Positions 25,651 through 33,817 are shown, numbered from the stretch's first letter. The stretch is 64,000 nucleotides of DNA from an uncultured Oscillospiraceae bacterium (GCA_900768135.1 CAAGBT010000025.1:1-64000); one strand, 5' to 3'. Made by a program: numbers and translations. Notes: generated from the letters alone by a model not told the origin.

Positions 25651-26262
25651 ATGCAGTATCTTTTCATCGCGCTCATTGGCTACGGTCTGGGCTGCTCCAA
25701 TATGGCCGTCTATCTTGCCGCTCTCAAGGGCGTTGACCTGCGCGCCGGCGGCAGCGGCAACCCCGGCGCGTCCAACGCAATGATCCTGATGGGCTGGAAG
25801 GCGGGCGTTATCGTAGGCCTGCACGACATCGGAAAAGCGGTCGCCGCCGTGCTGGTATGCGAGCTGCTCTTCCCCGCAGCGCCGCTCGCCGGTGCGGTCG
25901 GCGGCGTTGCGTGCGTGCTGGGGCATATGTTTCCTTTCTATCTCAGGTTTCACGGCGGCAAGGGCTTCGCCTCCTACCTCGGCATGGCGCTGGCGCTGAA
26001 CTGGAGGGCTGCACTCGTCATTTTCCTTGCCGTGGTGATCATTACACTGGTTACGGATTATGTTGTCATCGGCACAATGACGACCGTGGTAAGCTTTCCC
26101 ATCTACAGCGCGCTCACAGGCAGCCGCCTTACCGCGCTGCTGCTCTCGCTTGTTTCGCTTGTTATTATCTATAAGCACCGCATGAATCTGGTCCGCATCC
26201 GCCGCGGCACGGAGATCGGGCTGCGCAGTGCAAACCGCGGCGACCACCGCGCAAACAAATGA
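25651..26262 (+). CDS. plsY: acyl-phosphate:glycerol-3-phosphate acyltransferase PlsY family
   Basis: A 203-residue membrane acyltransferase with about five helices. PlsY transfers acyl groups from acyl phosphate to glycerol-3-phosphate in the first step of phospholipid synthesis. The three conserved loops are visible: GSGNPGASNAM, then HDIGKAV (usually DxxKG), and GHMFPFYLRFHGGKG with the catalytic His and phosphate-binding residues. The second loop differs a little from the consensus, so this may be a divergent paralogue. The ribosome-binding site AAAGGAGG is strong. Confidence 0.85.
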   Translation: MQYLFIALIGYGLGCSNMAVYLAALKGVDLRAGGSGNPGASNAMILMGWKAGVIVGLHDIGKAVAAVLVCELLFPAAPLAGAVGGVACVLGHMFPFYLRFHGGKGFASYLGMALALNWRAALVIFLAVVIITLVTDYVVIGTMTTVVSFPIYSALTGSRLTALLLSLVSLVIIYKHRMNLVRIRRGTEIGLRSANRGDHRANK

Positions 26263-26288
26263 CCTCTGCAGAATCGCAAGAATCACTG

Positions 26289-26318
26289 AAAACCCGCTGA
26301 CAGCTGTCAGCGGGTTTT
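26289..26318 (+). terminator. bidirectional terminator between plsY and cooT
   Basis: AAAACCCGCTGACAG is followed at once by its exact reverse complement, a 15-bp stem with flanking T-runs, between convergent genes. Confidence 0.85.
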
Positions 26319-26331
26319 CCTTTACAGTTTC

Positions 26332-26523
26332 TTATTCTTTTACTTCCAGCACAACCGTCCCGCCGGTCAGATCGGCGCGGCGGACAAATCCCTCCACGCT
26401 CATCTTCCGCCCGAACAGGTCGGTCAGCGTAACGATGCGTCCGTCCGTTTCAATGGTGGTCACATCGGAGCAGAGCAGGTTCTCCTTTTTCTGCTCGTTC
26501 CGGTATACTGTGGAAAGGCACAT
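26332..26523 (-). CDS. cooT: CooT family nickel-binding protein
   Basis: A 63-residue protein that begins MCLSTVYRNE. Cys2 next to the start Met is the conserved nickel ligand of CooT. The remainder, VTTIETDGRIVTLTDLFGRK and the hydrophobic C-terminal strand, matches the small all-beta CooT fold. CooT is an accessory protein for nickel insertion into carbon monoxide dehydrogenase. It starts at 26523 behind GGAGGAG, 4 bp after the His-rich gene, in the order cooC - His-rich - cooT. The CODH enzyme itself is not in the window. Confidence 0.9.
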   Translation of the reverse strand: MCLSTVYRNEQKKENLLCSDVTTIETDGRIVTLTDLFGRKMSVEGFVRRADLTGGTVVLEVKE

Positions 26524-26527
26524 CTTC

Positions 26528-26824
26528 TCACTCCTCCAAAAGCGCCAGCACTTCGCGCAGCTGCACGTTTGCAACCTCAAAGCTGCCGATCGCCTCGCTC
26601 AGCTTCTTCTTCGCCGCGCCGTCCACTTCGTCGAGCAGCGCGGCCAGCTCCCCGGCATGATGATCGTTATGGTCGATCATATAGGCCAGCAGCGCCTTCG
26701 TGCGCGCCGCGCCCTCGGGCGCATGGCCGTGGTCATGCGGATGCTCGTGCGTGTGCGGATGGGTGTGCGTCACGCCGTCGTGCGTGTGTTCGTGGCAATG
26801 CTCATGCTCATGAATATGCTCCAT
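26528..26824 (-). CDS. His-rich putative nickel chaperone
   Basis: A 98-residue protein. The first 34 residues contain about 14 His, with Glu, Asp and one Cys (HEHEHCHEHTHDG and so on), forming an evident metal-binding stretch. The rest is a helical domain, KALLAYMIDHNDHHAGELAALLDEVDG, with another HxxHH cluster. Located between cooC and cooT, it is probably a nickel chaperone or store analogous in role to CooJ, whose His-rich segment is C-terminal. Homology to CooJ is not evident. Zinc or cobalt binding is possible. Confidence 0.8.
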   Translation of the reverse strand: MEHIHEHEHCHEHTHDGVTHTHPHTHEHPHDHGHAPEGAARTKALLAYMIDHNDHHAGELAALLDEVDGAAKKKLSEAIGSFEVANVQLREVLALLEE

Positions 26825-26840
26825 CTTGTTTTCCTCCGTA

Positions 26841-27608
26841 TCAGATAATGTTCAGCGCGCAGAGTGCCTGCTTTGTTCCCGCCAGCACGCCGGCATCCTT
26901 CGGCAGGTCGAAGACCGTTTTTCCCAGAATGTCGAATTCCGTCTGTGCGCTATCCTCGCCGATCACGGCAAGCACCGGGATCTCTCCGGTGTCGATCTCA
27001 TCGCGCGCGACGCCCTCCGGCACGCGATTGATCACAGCGCCGCACTTTTCGTACATTACAAGCTCCTGCGCCACCCGGCGCACCGTGCGGATAACCTGTA
27101 AGCCCTTTTTACTTGCGTCTGATACCAGCAGCAGATGCGTCACTCTTTCCAGCACGCGGCGGTTGATCTGCTCGATCCCTGCCTCACTGTCGATGACCAC
27201 ATAATCGTAATCGCTGATCAGCAGGCTGATGACCTGGCGCAGATATGTATTCACCGCGCAGTAGCAACCCGCCGTTTCCGGACGTCCTATGGCGAAAAAA
27301 TCATATCCGCCGCAGTGCGTCATCGCTTTCAGCAGCCGTCCCCGGACGCTCTGAAGAACATCGCTGACGCCGCCTCCCTGCCGGTCCGTCACCTCTCCGG
27401 CAATCTCCCGCCGGATATCGTCCAGCGTTTCGCCTACGGTAAGTCCCAGCGCCGTAGAAAGCCCGACGGCAGGGTCAGCGTCGATGGCAAGAATCTTTTT
27501 GTCCGGACAGCGTTCGCACAGCAGGCGGATCATCGCGGCGGATACCGAAGTTTTCCCTACGCCGCCCTTGCCTGCAACAGCCAGTATTTTTGCACTGTGA
27601 TCCTCCAT
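26841..27608 (-). CDS. cooC: CooC-like nickel-insertion ATPase
   Basis: A 255-residue P-loop ATPase of the MinD/ParA class. The deviant Walker A is AVAGKGGVGKTSVSAA; ILAIDADPAVGLSTAL and VVIDSEAGIEQINRR are the switch segments of CooC-type proteins. A Cys pair (AGCYCAV, CxC) in mid-protein is where CooC dimers bind nickel. It drives nickel insertion into CODH clusters. ATG 27608 is chosen, with GGGGAG 8 nt upstream; a GTG two codons earlier is the alternative. It is first in the nickel operon. Confidence 0.88.
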   Translation of the reverse strand: MEDHSAKILAVAGKGGVGKTSVSAAMIRLLCERCPDKKILAIDADPAVGLSTALGLTVGETLDDIRREIAGEVTDRQGGGVSDVLQSVRGRLLKAMTHCGGYDFFAIGRPETAGCYCAVNTYLRQVISLLISDYDYVVIDSEAGIEQINRRVLERVTHLLLVSDASKKGLQVIRTVRRVAQELVMYEKCGAVINRVPEGVARDEIDTGEIPVLAVIGEDSAQTEFDILGKTVFDLPKDAGVLAGTKQALCALNII

Positions 27609-27635
27609 GCGCACCTCTCCCCTCTTTCTGCGCTC

Positions 27636-27664
27636 AGTGTATCACAAGCATTGCTGTTTTGCAA
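27636..27664 (-). promoter_or_regulatory. sigma-A promoter of the cooC operon
   Basis: On the minus strand TTGCAA (27664-27659) and TACACT (27641-27636) are 17 bp apart, about 28 bp upstream of cooC. It overlaps the edge of the lysC terminator. Confidence 0.7.
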
Positions 27665-27666
27665 CG

Positions 27667-27711
27667 AAAAAACGCGGAAAGCGCAGCGTCTTCGCCGTTC
27701 TTTCCGCGTTT
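27667..27711 (-). terminator. intrinsic terminator of lysC
   Basis: On the minus strand AAACGCGGAAAG and CTTTCCGCGTTT form a 12-bp stem with an 18-nt loop, followed by TTTTTTCG. Confidence 0.8.
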
Positions 27712-27717
27712 CTGCCG

Positions 27718-28692
27718 TCAGCCGATCAGCGCGCCGTGCGCGAGCCGCAGCGCGTGTTCCGCATCGCCGCGCAGCACGAAGAAGCTCATACAGCGCTCTT
27801 CCTCCGCAACGGCATACACACTGATGCCCGCGCGCTCCAACGCGCTGATCACCGCGCTTTCCCGCGCAACGGAGGGCAGCGCCCCTCCTACCGCCGTGAT
27901 CGCGGCAAGCGCGCTGTCGCCGCTCCTTTTCTGCGTCACGCCCACAATACCCGCGCCGTTGTCCGTTTCGCACACAATGCTGCCGGCGCCGCCGTCCTCG
28001 CACGAGCGCACCGTGACCGGCACGCCGCAGCGCTGCGCCAGCGCCACGCTGCGGTCGTGCAGCACCTGCGCGCCCTTGCGCGCAAGCAGCAGCATATCCG
28101 CATAAGAAATGCGCGAGCGGCGCACTGCGTCCGGGCAGATGCGCGGGTCGGCGGAGTAAATGCCGTCCACATCCGTATAGATCGTCAGCCCATCCGCGCC
28201 GAGTGCCGCTGCAAGCGCCACAGCGCTCGTATCCGAGCCGCCGCGGCCGAGCGTTGTCACGTCCCCCATTTCATCAATGCCCTGAAAACCGGCTACTACC
28301 GCAACGCGGTGTGCGTCCAGCTCCCGCTTCAGCCGCAGAACGCCGACCTCTTCGATCTCCGCGTTCGTATGCACGCCGTCCGTGCGCAGCGGCAGCTGCC
28401 ATGCGCAAAGCGACACCGCGTCCACGCCGAGCTTGTGCAGCGCCATTGCGCCCAGCGCCGCGCTCATCTGCTCTCCCGCAGAAAGCAGCATATCCAGCTC
28501 GCGCGGCGAGGGCCGGCTGCTCAGCTCCCGTGCCTTTTCCAGCAGCGCGTCCGTCGTATCTCCCTGCGCAGAAAGCACAACCGCCACATCGTGTCCGGCC
28601 GCGCGCTTTTCGCGCACAATGCGCGCCATCCGCAGCAGGTGTTCGGCGTCGCGCACGGAGCTTCCGCCAAACTTCAGCACCAGAAGGCCCAT
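27718..28692 (-). CDS. lysC: aspartate kinase with shortened regulatory domain
   Basis: A 324-residue aspartokinase that makes beta-aspartyl phosphate for the lysine, threonine and methionine pathways. Catalytic motifs are [43 protein letters not shown] and [13 protein letters not shown]. Usual enzymes have about 400 residues and two ACT domains. Here only about 85 residues follow the kinase domain, with a single ACT-like segment ([18 protein letters not shown]), so one ACT unit is missing. I start at ATG 28692 with GGAAGTGG upstream. A separate ACT-domain gene lies just upstream. Confidence 0.9.
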   Translation of the reverse strand: MGLLVLKFGGSSVRDAEHLLRMARIVREKRAAGHDVAVVLSAQGDTTDALLEKARELSSRPSPRELDMLLSAGEQMSAALGAMALHKLGVDAVSLCAWQLPLRTDGVHTNAEIEEVGVLRLKRELDAHRVAVVAGFQGIDEMGDVTTLGRGGSDTSAVALAAALGADGLTIYTDVDGIYSADPRICPDAVRRSRISYADMLLLARKGAQVLHDRSVALAQRCGVPVTVRSCEDGGAGSIVCETDNGAGIVGVTQKRSGDSALAAITAVGGALPSVARESAVISALERAGISVYAVAEEERCMSFFVLRGDAEHALRLAHGALIG

Positions 28693-28707
28693 AAGAACCA
28701 CTTCCAA

Positions 28708-28752
28708 CAAAAAATGGATCGGCAGGCCGCTTTCCAGCGGCCGCCAATCCAT
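28708..28752 (-). terminator. intrinsic terminator between the ACT-protein gene and lysC
   Basis: On the minus strand a long GC stem (TGGATTGGCGGCCGC against GCGGCCTGCCGATCCA, with one bulged position) is followed by TTTTTTG. It ends only about 15 nt before the lysC start, so it may attenuate lysC. Confidence 0.7.
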
Positions 28753-28784
28753 CGTATGAGTGCGGGCCTGTCAGGGTTCTGTAC

Positions 28785-29225
28785 TCAGGCTGCCAGGATC
28801 TCGAAGCGCACCACGTCCTCCAGTGCCGCCGCCTGTGCCATCAGCTCTTCGATCGGCTCCTGCATCTCCGACGTTTCCGCCGAGATCGTCACCGCCGCGC
28901 AGCCGTTGGTCGGGATGCTCTGGTTGATCGTAAGTATATTGGCGCCGGAATTGGCAAAAATAGCAAGGACGTTGGACAGCACGCCGGGATTGTTTTTGAG
29001 CATGGTATAGAACGTGATGATGCGGCCCGTCTTCATGTCGTTAAAAGGGCGCACCGCATCGCGGTACTTATAGAATGCGCTGCGGCTGATGCCAACGGCG
29101 CGGGCGGCGTCCCCCGCCGTTCGCACCTCGCCGGACTGGAGCATCCGCTTTGCCTCTGCCACCTTGATGAATATCTCCGGCAGAGCCTCTGCCGAAACCA
29201 GATAGAATCTTGTTGCTGCCGTCAT
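28785..29225 (-). CDS. ACT-domain regulatory protein with N-terminal helix-turn-helix (PheB/UPF0735-like)
   Basis: A 146-residue protein. Residues 15-55 form a helix-turn-helix-like segment (AKRMLQSGEVRTAGDAARAV, GISRSAFYKYRDAV). Residues 68-145 form an ACT domain (GRIITFYTMLKNNPGVLSNV) with the usual Gly-rich turn (SGANILTINQ). The layout matches the UPF0735/PheB group, often adjacent to aspartate-family or aromatic amino acid genes, as with lysC here. It probably binds an amino acid. ATG 29225 has AAGGAG upstream. The regulatory target is unknown. Confidence 0.85.
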   Translation of the reverse strand: MTAATRFYLVSAEALPEIFIKVAEAKRMLQSGEVRTAGDAARAVGISRSAFYKYRDAVRPFNDMKTGRIITFYTMLKNNPGVLSNVLAIFANSGANILTINQSIPTNGCAAVTISAETSEMQEPIEELMAQAAALEDVVRFEILAA

Positions 29226-29324
29226 GATATGTTTCTCCTTCGCGGCCATTTGTCTCTATTTGGTGTTAGTTTAGCACATACGCCCATACAATGCAACTGT
29301 TTTTTAGAAAGGAGGCGAAACAGG

Positions 29325-30398
29325 ATTCCGAACGAACTGCGGCTGCGCCGTTTTCTGCTCGTTACGCTTTCCGCAGCGGCTGCCGTGGGGCTTTTTTACC
29401 TGCTGCTGCGCTATCTTCTGCCGTGGTGCCTGCCGTTTCTGCTGGCGCTTTTCGCCGCCGCGCGCTTTGAACCGCTCATTATCCGGATGCAGCGCAGGCT
29501 GCGCTTCCGGCGCAGCTTTTCTGCGCTGCTGCTGACCCTGCTGCTGCTCTTTCTGCTGGGCGGACTGCTTTCGCTGCTGTGGTCAACGCTGCTGAACCAG
29601 ACCAACGCGCTGCTTGCTGCCGCGCCCGCCTTCCTTGACGCCCTCCCCAGCGCCGCCGAGGACCTGCTTGCCCGTGTGGAGCGGTACAGTCTCCCCTGCC
29701 CCGACTGGCTGCGCGCCTACCTCCGCGAACAGCTGACGCAGGCCGCAAGCGATATGGACAGCCTGCTGCGCGCGCTGGCCGTGCGCGCCGTGGGGTCGCT
29801 CGGTACAGCGGCGGCGGCTCTGCCGGGCGGCGCGCTGGCGGTTGCCACCTGCGTGCTGGCGGTTTTCTTCACGTCCGCCTCCTATCCAGCACTCCACGCC
29901 GCGCTGCGGCGCAGCATGCCGCCGAACGCCATGCAGATGCTCCGCCGCTTCCGCAGCGGGGTATCGCGTTCGCTTGCGCGCTGGCTGCGCGCGCAGCTTG
30001 CGCTTTCCTTCATCACGTTTCTTGAGCTGCTGACCGGCTTTCTGCTGATGCGCCAGCGTTATGCGCTGCTGCTTGCTCTTCTCATCACGCTGCTCGATGC
30101 GCTGCCGGTTTTCGGCACAGGGACCGCGCTGGTGCCGTGGGCGGTGTTCACGCTGCTGTTCGGCTTTCCTCCCAAGGCAATCGTACTGCTGGCGCTTTAT
30201 CTCTGCACGCTTATCACGCGCAATGTGCTTGAGCCAAAGCTGCTTTCCGCGCAGGCAGGCCTGCCGCCGGTCGCATCGCTGTTTGCGATGTATATCGGGT
30301 TTTGCAGCTTCGGCATTGCCGGCATGGTGCTTTTTCCCTTTTTCCTGCTGCTGGCGGCGCAGATCCTGCGCCAGAGCGGCGGCGAAGCGCCGGCCTGA
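29325..30398 (+). CDS. ytvI: YtvI-like AI-2E-family membrane protein with apparent ATT start
   Basis: A polytopic membrane protein of about 357 residues in the AI-2E/PerM family, closest in layout to the sporulation protein YtvI. Helices cluster at the N terminus (LLVTLSAAAAVGLFYLLLRY, WCLPFLLALFAAARFEP) and in the last 200 residues, ending with the family segment LDALPVFGTGTALVPWAVF. A strong AAAGGAGG at about 29308-29315 is followed 9 nt later by ATT; no ATG, GTG or TTG occurs in frame nearby downstream. ATT 29325 is therefore the best start. The upstream ATG at 29229 would ignore this site. Confidence 0.8.
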   Translation: MPNELRLRRFLLVTLSAAAAVGLFYLLLRYLLPWCLPFLLALFAAARFEPLIIRMQRRLRFRRSFSALLLTLLLLFLLGGLLSLLWSTLLNQTNALLAAAPAFLDALPSAAEDLLARVERYSLPCPDWLRAYLREQLTQAASDMDSLLRALAVRAVGSLGTAAAALPGGALAVATCVLAVFFTSASYPALHAALRRSMPPNAMQMLRRFRSGVSRSLARWLRAQLALSFITFLELLTGFLLMRQRYALLLALLITLLDALPVFGTGTALVPWAVFTLLFGFPPKAIVLLALYLCTLITRNVLEPKLLSAQAGLPPVASLFAMYIGFCSFGIAGMVLFPFFLLLAAQILRQSGGEAPA

Positions 30399-30416
30399 CC
30401 TCCTTTGCATCCGGCG

Positions 30417-30455
30417 AAAAAAAGAAAAGACGGCATCCGCCGTCTTTTCTTTCTG
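30417..30455 (-). terminator. bidirectional terminator between ytvI and the PBP gene
   Basis: AAAGAAAAGACGGC and GCCGTCTTTTCTTT form a 14-bp stem around ATCC, with A/T tracts on both sides, between convergent genes. Confidence 0.85.
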
Positions 30456-30462
30456 TCTGCAA

Positions 30463-33018
30463 TCAGTTTCCGCCGTTGCCCAGCAGCCAGTCGAGAAAGC
30501 TTCCGTTCTCGCCGCCGGTCCCGTCATCGCCGCCGGAATCATCACCGGCGCCATCGTCGCCGTCGAGCGGCCCGCCGGGTTCCAGCGGGTCAAACGGAGG
30601 CGCGGTGTGCGTGGTACACTGTCCTGCGTGCAGCACATCGCTGTAGAGCCGTACTGTACCCTCGTTGGTCTGCACTGCCTCTCCCTCGGGAATGGATGAG
30701 ATCAGTCCCTCCTCCAGCTGCGACTGATAAGTCGCAAGCGATGAGGCGCTCAGCGGCTTGATGATCAGCTCTCTGGTATACCCCCAGCCCTCGCTCACAT
30801 TCGGCTGGCTCAGATCAAGTACGGAAAGCGACGTCACATTCGGGCAGTAGTCGCCGGCCAGCAGGCCTGTGTCGGCGCAGATGCTTACGGTGATATGCGC
30901 ATCGCAGGTAAGCACGGGCGCGCTGCCCTTTGCCACCTTCACCGTGCGCGTAGGGCAGGAAGCGGAGGGCAGCAGTCCCGTCTGCGCGCAGACGGTCACG
31001 CTCTCCATATCGCCGCTGCTGACTTCAAAATCCTTGTTGGGCAGATTCTCGTGGATCCTGCTCATGAAGGTCTTCCACATCGTGGCGGCAGGGTTGCCGC
31101 TTGCCGAGATCCTTGTGGGCGTATTGTAGCCGACCCAGACCGCCGCCGTATAATACGGCGTGTAGCCGACAAAATAACGGTCGTTGTTGCTGTTGGTCGA
31201 GCCGGTCTTGCCGGCGATGGTCATGCCGGAAAACTTTGCTCCCGTGCCGGTGCCGCTGTTCACAACGTCCTTGAGCAGCTCGTTGATGGCATAGGCCGTG
31301 CTTTCCTTCATTGCAACGTGCGACTCCGATTTGTTTTCCAGAATGGTATTGCCGTTGTGGTCCCTGACCTCAACATAGGTACGCGGCACGGTGTAGATGC
31401 CGCTGTTGGCAAAGCTGGCATAGGCCGCCGCCATCTCGCGCGTTGTCACGCCCTTGGAAAGGCCGCCCAGCGCCAGCGCGCCCGCTGCGGTGATATCATC
31501 GTTGGTCAGCGTGGTGAAGCCCAGCTTTTCCGTGAGGAACGTGTAGGACGCCGTGAGTGTGAGCTTCTGGATGGTGCGTACTGCCGTGGGGTTCGAGGAG
31601 TTGCGCACCGCATCCCGCAGCGTCATGATGCTGCGGTAGCCCTTATAGGCGTTCACCGGCCACACGCTGTTGTTCATCATCTGCACGGGGTAATCGTCGA
31701 TCACGCTCGCAGGCGTGATCACGCCCGCGTCCAGCGCCGGCGCATAAACGCTCAGCGGCTTGATCGCCGAACCGCACTGCCGAACGACCATCGAATAGTC
31801 AAGCAGGAAGCGGCCCTCGCGCTCGCCCACGCGGCCCGCAACGGCCACAATGTCGCCCGTTGCGTTGTCGATGATCGTTGCGCCGGACTGGAGCTGCTCG
31901 CCCTTGGCGGAGGTGTAGTCAAGGTTGCTGCGGTCGGCATAGACGCTCTCTACGATCGACTGAAGCTCGGGATCCACCGTGCAGTAGATCGAATAGCCGC
32001 CCGTGTAGAGCATGGTCTTGGCAACCTCTTTTTCATAGCCCTTCTGCTCCATCAGATCGGCGACGATGTCGTTGAACATCCGCTCGACAAAGTAGGAGTC
32101 GTAGGTCGTGTTGGACGCGACCTCGGCCACCATGGCATCGCTCGGGGCAAAATCGTCATCCCATGCGAAAACGAGCTTCTCGTCCTCCGCCTGCTCATAC
32201 TGCGCATCGTCAAGGTAGCCCAGCTCGTGCATTTTGTAAAGCACCGTAAGCTGGCGTTCCTTATTCTGTTCGCGGTACCAGTCGCCCTTTGACGGGTCGT
32301 ATTTGTAAGGGTTCTGCGTGATGCCGACGATGGCCGCCGCCTCGGCGACCGTCAGCTCGCCGACGGTTTTGCCAAAATAGGTCTCCGCGGCCGCCTCGAT
32401 GCCGTAGCTGCCGCAGCCGAAATAAACGGTGTTGAGGTAGGTTTCAAGGATCTCATCGCGCGAGTAATTCTCGGCAAGGCGCAGCGCGCGGAAGATCTCC
32501 GTCACCTTGCGCTTGATCGTGACCTCTTTTTCCCCCGTCACGTTTTTGATCACTTGCTGGGTGATGGTGGAGCCGCCGCGGGTGGAGCTTCCCGTCACCT
32601 TGTCGAAAATGGCTCTCGCCGTGCTTTTCCAGTCCACGCCGCCGTGTTCGAAAAAGCGCTCGTCTTCGATCGACACCAGTGCCTTCCAGACATGGTCGGG
32701 AATATCCTCAAAGTTGACGAGCGTGCGGTTCTCCGTGCCGTGGAGCTTCGTCAGCTCCAGCCACTCGCCCGTAGTCTTATCCTGATAGTAGACCGTGGAA
32801 CTCTGCTTGAGCGTATAGGCGGAAATATCCACATCCAGGTCGGGGCCAAGCACCGTGTTGACATACACCATGAAAATGCCGAGGAACATCAGCCCCGTCA
32901 CAACGCCGATGGCAAACAGCGTCCCGATGACCTTCCAGACCATTCCCGTGCGTTTCTTTTTTGCGTGCGCTGCGCGGGGCTTGCGGGGCGTCTGGTTGTC
33001 TGCGCAGTTTTCTTCCAT
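30463..33018 (-). CDS. class A penicillin-binding protein (PBP1A family)
   Basis: An 851-residue bifunctional peptidoglycan synthase. It has a basic cytoplasmic tail and one membrane helix near residues 30-55. The GT51 glycosyltransferase domain shows EDERFFEHGGVDWKSTARA and GGSTITQQVIKNV. The transpeptidase domain shows CGSAIKPLSVYAPA (SxxK), RNSSNPTA (SxN) and GKTGSTNSN (KTG). A C-terminal extension contains repeated CxxTG/LxxxxC units (VCAQTGLLPSASC, ICADTGLLAGDYC) and ends in a Gly/Asp-rich tail. It starts at ATG 33018 behind AAAGGAGG. Confidence 0.96.
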   Translation of the reverse strand: MEENCADNQTPRKPRAAHAKKKRTGMVWKVIGTLFAIGVVTGLMFLGIFMVYVNTVLGPDLDVDISAYTLKQSSTVYYQDKTTGEWLELTKLHGTENRTLVNFEDIPDHVWKALVSIEDERFFEHGGVDWKSTARAIFDKVTGSSTRGGSTITQQVIKNVTGEKEVTIKRKVTEIFRALRLAENYSRDEILETYLNTVYFGCGSYGIEAAAETYFGKTVGELTVAEAAAIVGITQNPYKYDPSKGDWYREQNKERQLTVLYKMHELGYLDDAQYEQAEDEKLVFAWDDDFAPSDAMVAEVASNTTYDSYFVERMFNDIVADLMEQKGYEKEVAKTMLYTGGYSIYCTVDPELQSIVESVYADRSNLDYTSAKGEQLQSGATIIDNATGDIVAVAGRVGEREGRFLLDYSMVVRQCGSAIKPLSVYAPALDAGVITPASVIDDYPVQMMNNSVWPVNAYKGYRSIMTLRDAVRNSSNPTAVRTIQKLTLTASYTFLTEKLGFTTLTNDDITAAGALALGGLSKGVTTREMAAAYASFANSGIYTVPRTYVEVRDHNGNTILENKSESHVAMKESTAYAINELLKDVVNSGTGTGAKFSGMTIAGKTGSTNSNNDRYFVGYTPYYTAAVWVGYNTPTRISASGNPAATMWKTFMSRIHENLPNKDFEVSSGDMESVTVCAQTGLLPSASCPTRTVKVAKGSAPVLTCDAHITVSICADTGLLAGDYCPNVTSLSVLDLSQPNVSEGWGYTRELIIKPLSASSLATYQSQLEEGLISSIPEGEAVQTNEGTVRLYSDVLHAGQCTTHTAPPFDPLEPGGPLDGDDGAGDDSGGDDGTGGENGSFLDWLLGNGGN

Positions 33019-33122
33019 AATGCGCCTCCTTTGCTGAGATGGAAAATGCAGATATCCGCATAACTGTTCATGCCAATACAGAGTATAGTATAGCATGGCT
33101 GTCAAGGGGTGTGTATCTTGTC

Positions 33123-33151
33123 TTGCAATTTCCTTTGGAATGCGGTATACT
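33123..33151 (+). promoter_or_regulatory. sigma-A promoter of the DUF1292 gene
   Basis: TTGCAA (33123-33128) and TATACT (33146-33151) are spaced by 17 bp, 30 bp before the start codon. Confidence 0.75.
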
Positions 33152-33181
33152 GTGGTGCAGAAACAATCAGGAGGTGTCCCC

Positions 33182-33472
33182 ATGAGTGAGGATTTCGGCC
33201 CCAACTTCATCACGCTGACCGATGACGACGGCAACGACATCGAGCTGGAATATATCGATGCTCTCGAATATAACGGCACGACCTATATGGCGTTCTTCCC
33301 CGCAGTCGAGGAGGATGGCGGAGATGGGGAAGATGAAGAGGAATACGGTCTCATCATTCTCAAGAGCCAGATGGAAAACGGCGAGGAGATGCTTGTCACC
33401 ATCGACGATGAGAACGAGCTGAACACCGTTTACGACCAGTTCATGGAGCAGATCCTCGCAGACGAGGAATAA
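33182..33472 (+). CDS. DUF1292 domain protein
   Basis: A 96-residue acidic protein. The pattern FITLTDDDGNDIELEYIDAL, then YMAFFPAVEED, EYGLIILKSQ and a closing ELNTVYDQFMEQILADEE is typical of the DUF1292 family in Firmicutes, including YrzB. The family's function is unknown. It starts at ATG 33182 behind CAGGAGGTG and has its own promoter. It precedes the probable 6S RNA; in other Firmicutes DUF1292 genes often lie near yrrK and udk-type genes, which are not seen here. Confidence 0.88.
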   Translation: MSEDFGPNFITLTDDDGNDIELEYIDALEYNGTTYMAFFPAVEEDGGDGEDEEEYGLIILKSQMENGEEMLVTIDDENELNTVYDQFMEQILADEE

Positions 33473-33519
33473 GCTCCCCTGTTGCGACGGTTTTTTCCGT
33501 CCGGACGCGGTAAACTGAA

Positions 33520-33720
33520 CTTGCCCTGCGAGGTTCGTGATAAGCTCTTTATAAACCCACATTTCGTCATAAGGGATGCCGGTACGCTCCGGCGGTTTGC
33601 AGGCCTCCCGGCCGCCTTCTGCGGCTGGATGTTGGAAGCAGTAAAACCGGACAGAGGCAACCCACCTGTTCCAGAAGGTGCAGGTTTTGACGGGGCTTAC
33701 ACGGCCATCGCGGGGCATTC
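33520..33720 (+). ncRNA. ssrS: probable 6S RNA
   Basis: About 195 nt with a long closing stem: CCCTGCGAGGTTCGTGATAAGC (33524-33545, quoted in two parts: CCCTGCGAGG, TTCGTGATAAGC) pairs with GCTTACACGGCCATCGCGGGG (33695-33715; GCTTACACGG, CCATCGCGGGG) with few mismatches. Inside lie AAACCCACATTTCGTC and, near the 3' side, GGCAACCCACCTG, then AGAAGGTGCAGGTTTTGAC. The rod shape, the length and these segments agree with clostridial 6S RNAs, which bind sigma-A RNA polymerase as an open-promoter mimic. TAAACT at 33511-33516 may be its -10 box. Confidence 0.65.
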
Positions 33721-33788
33721 TTCTGCATACAGCGGAATGTACAAATTTGTTCTTCGATTTTCTACACACTGTTAGACGAAAAAAACGT

Positions 33789-33817
33789 GCAATTTGTTCG
33801 CGTTTCCTGTAAAATAT
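33789..33817 (+). promoter_or_regulatory. possible promoter of the ssnA-ygfK leader
   Basis: TAAAAT preceded by CCTG lies near 33812-33817. A weak -35 match (GTGCAA) is 17 bp upstream. Transcription from here would include the structured leader at 33845-33940. Confidence 0.4.
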
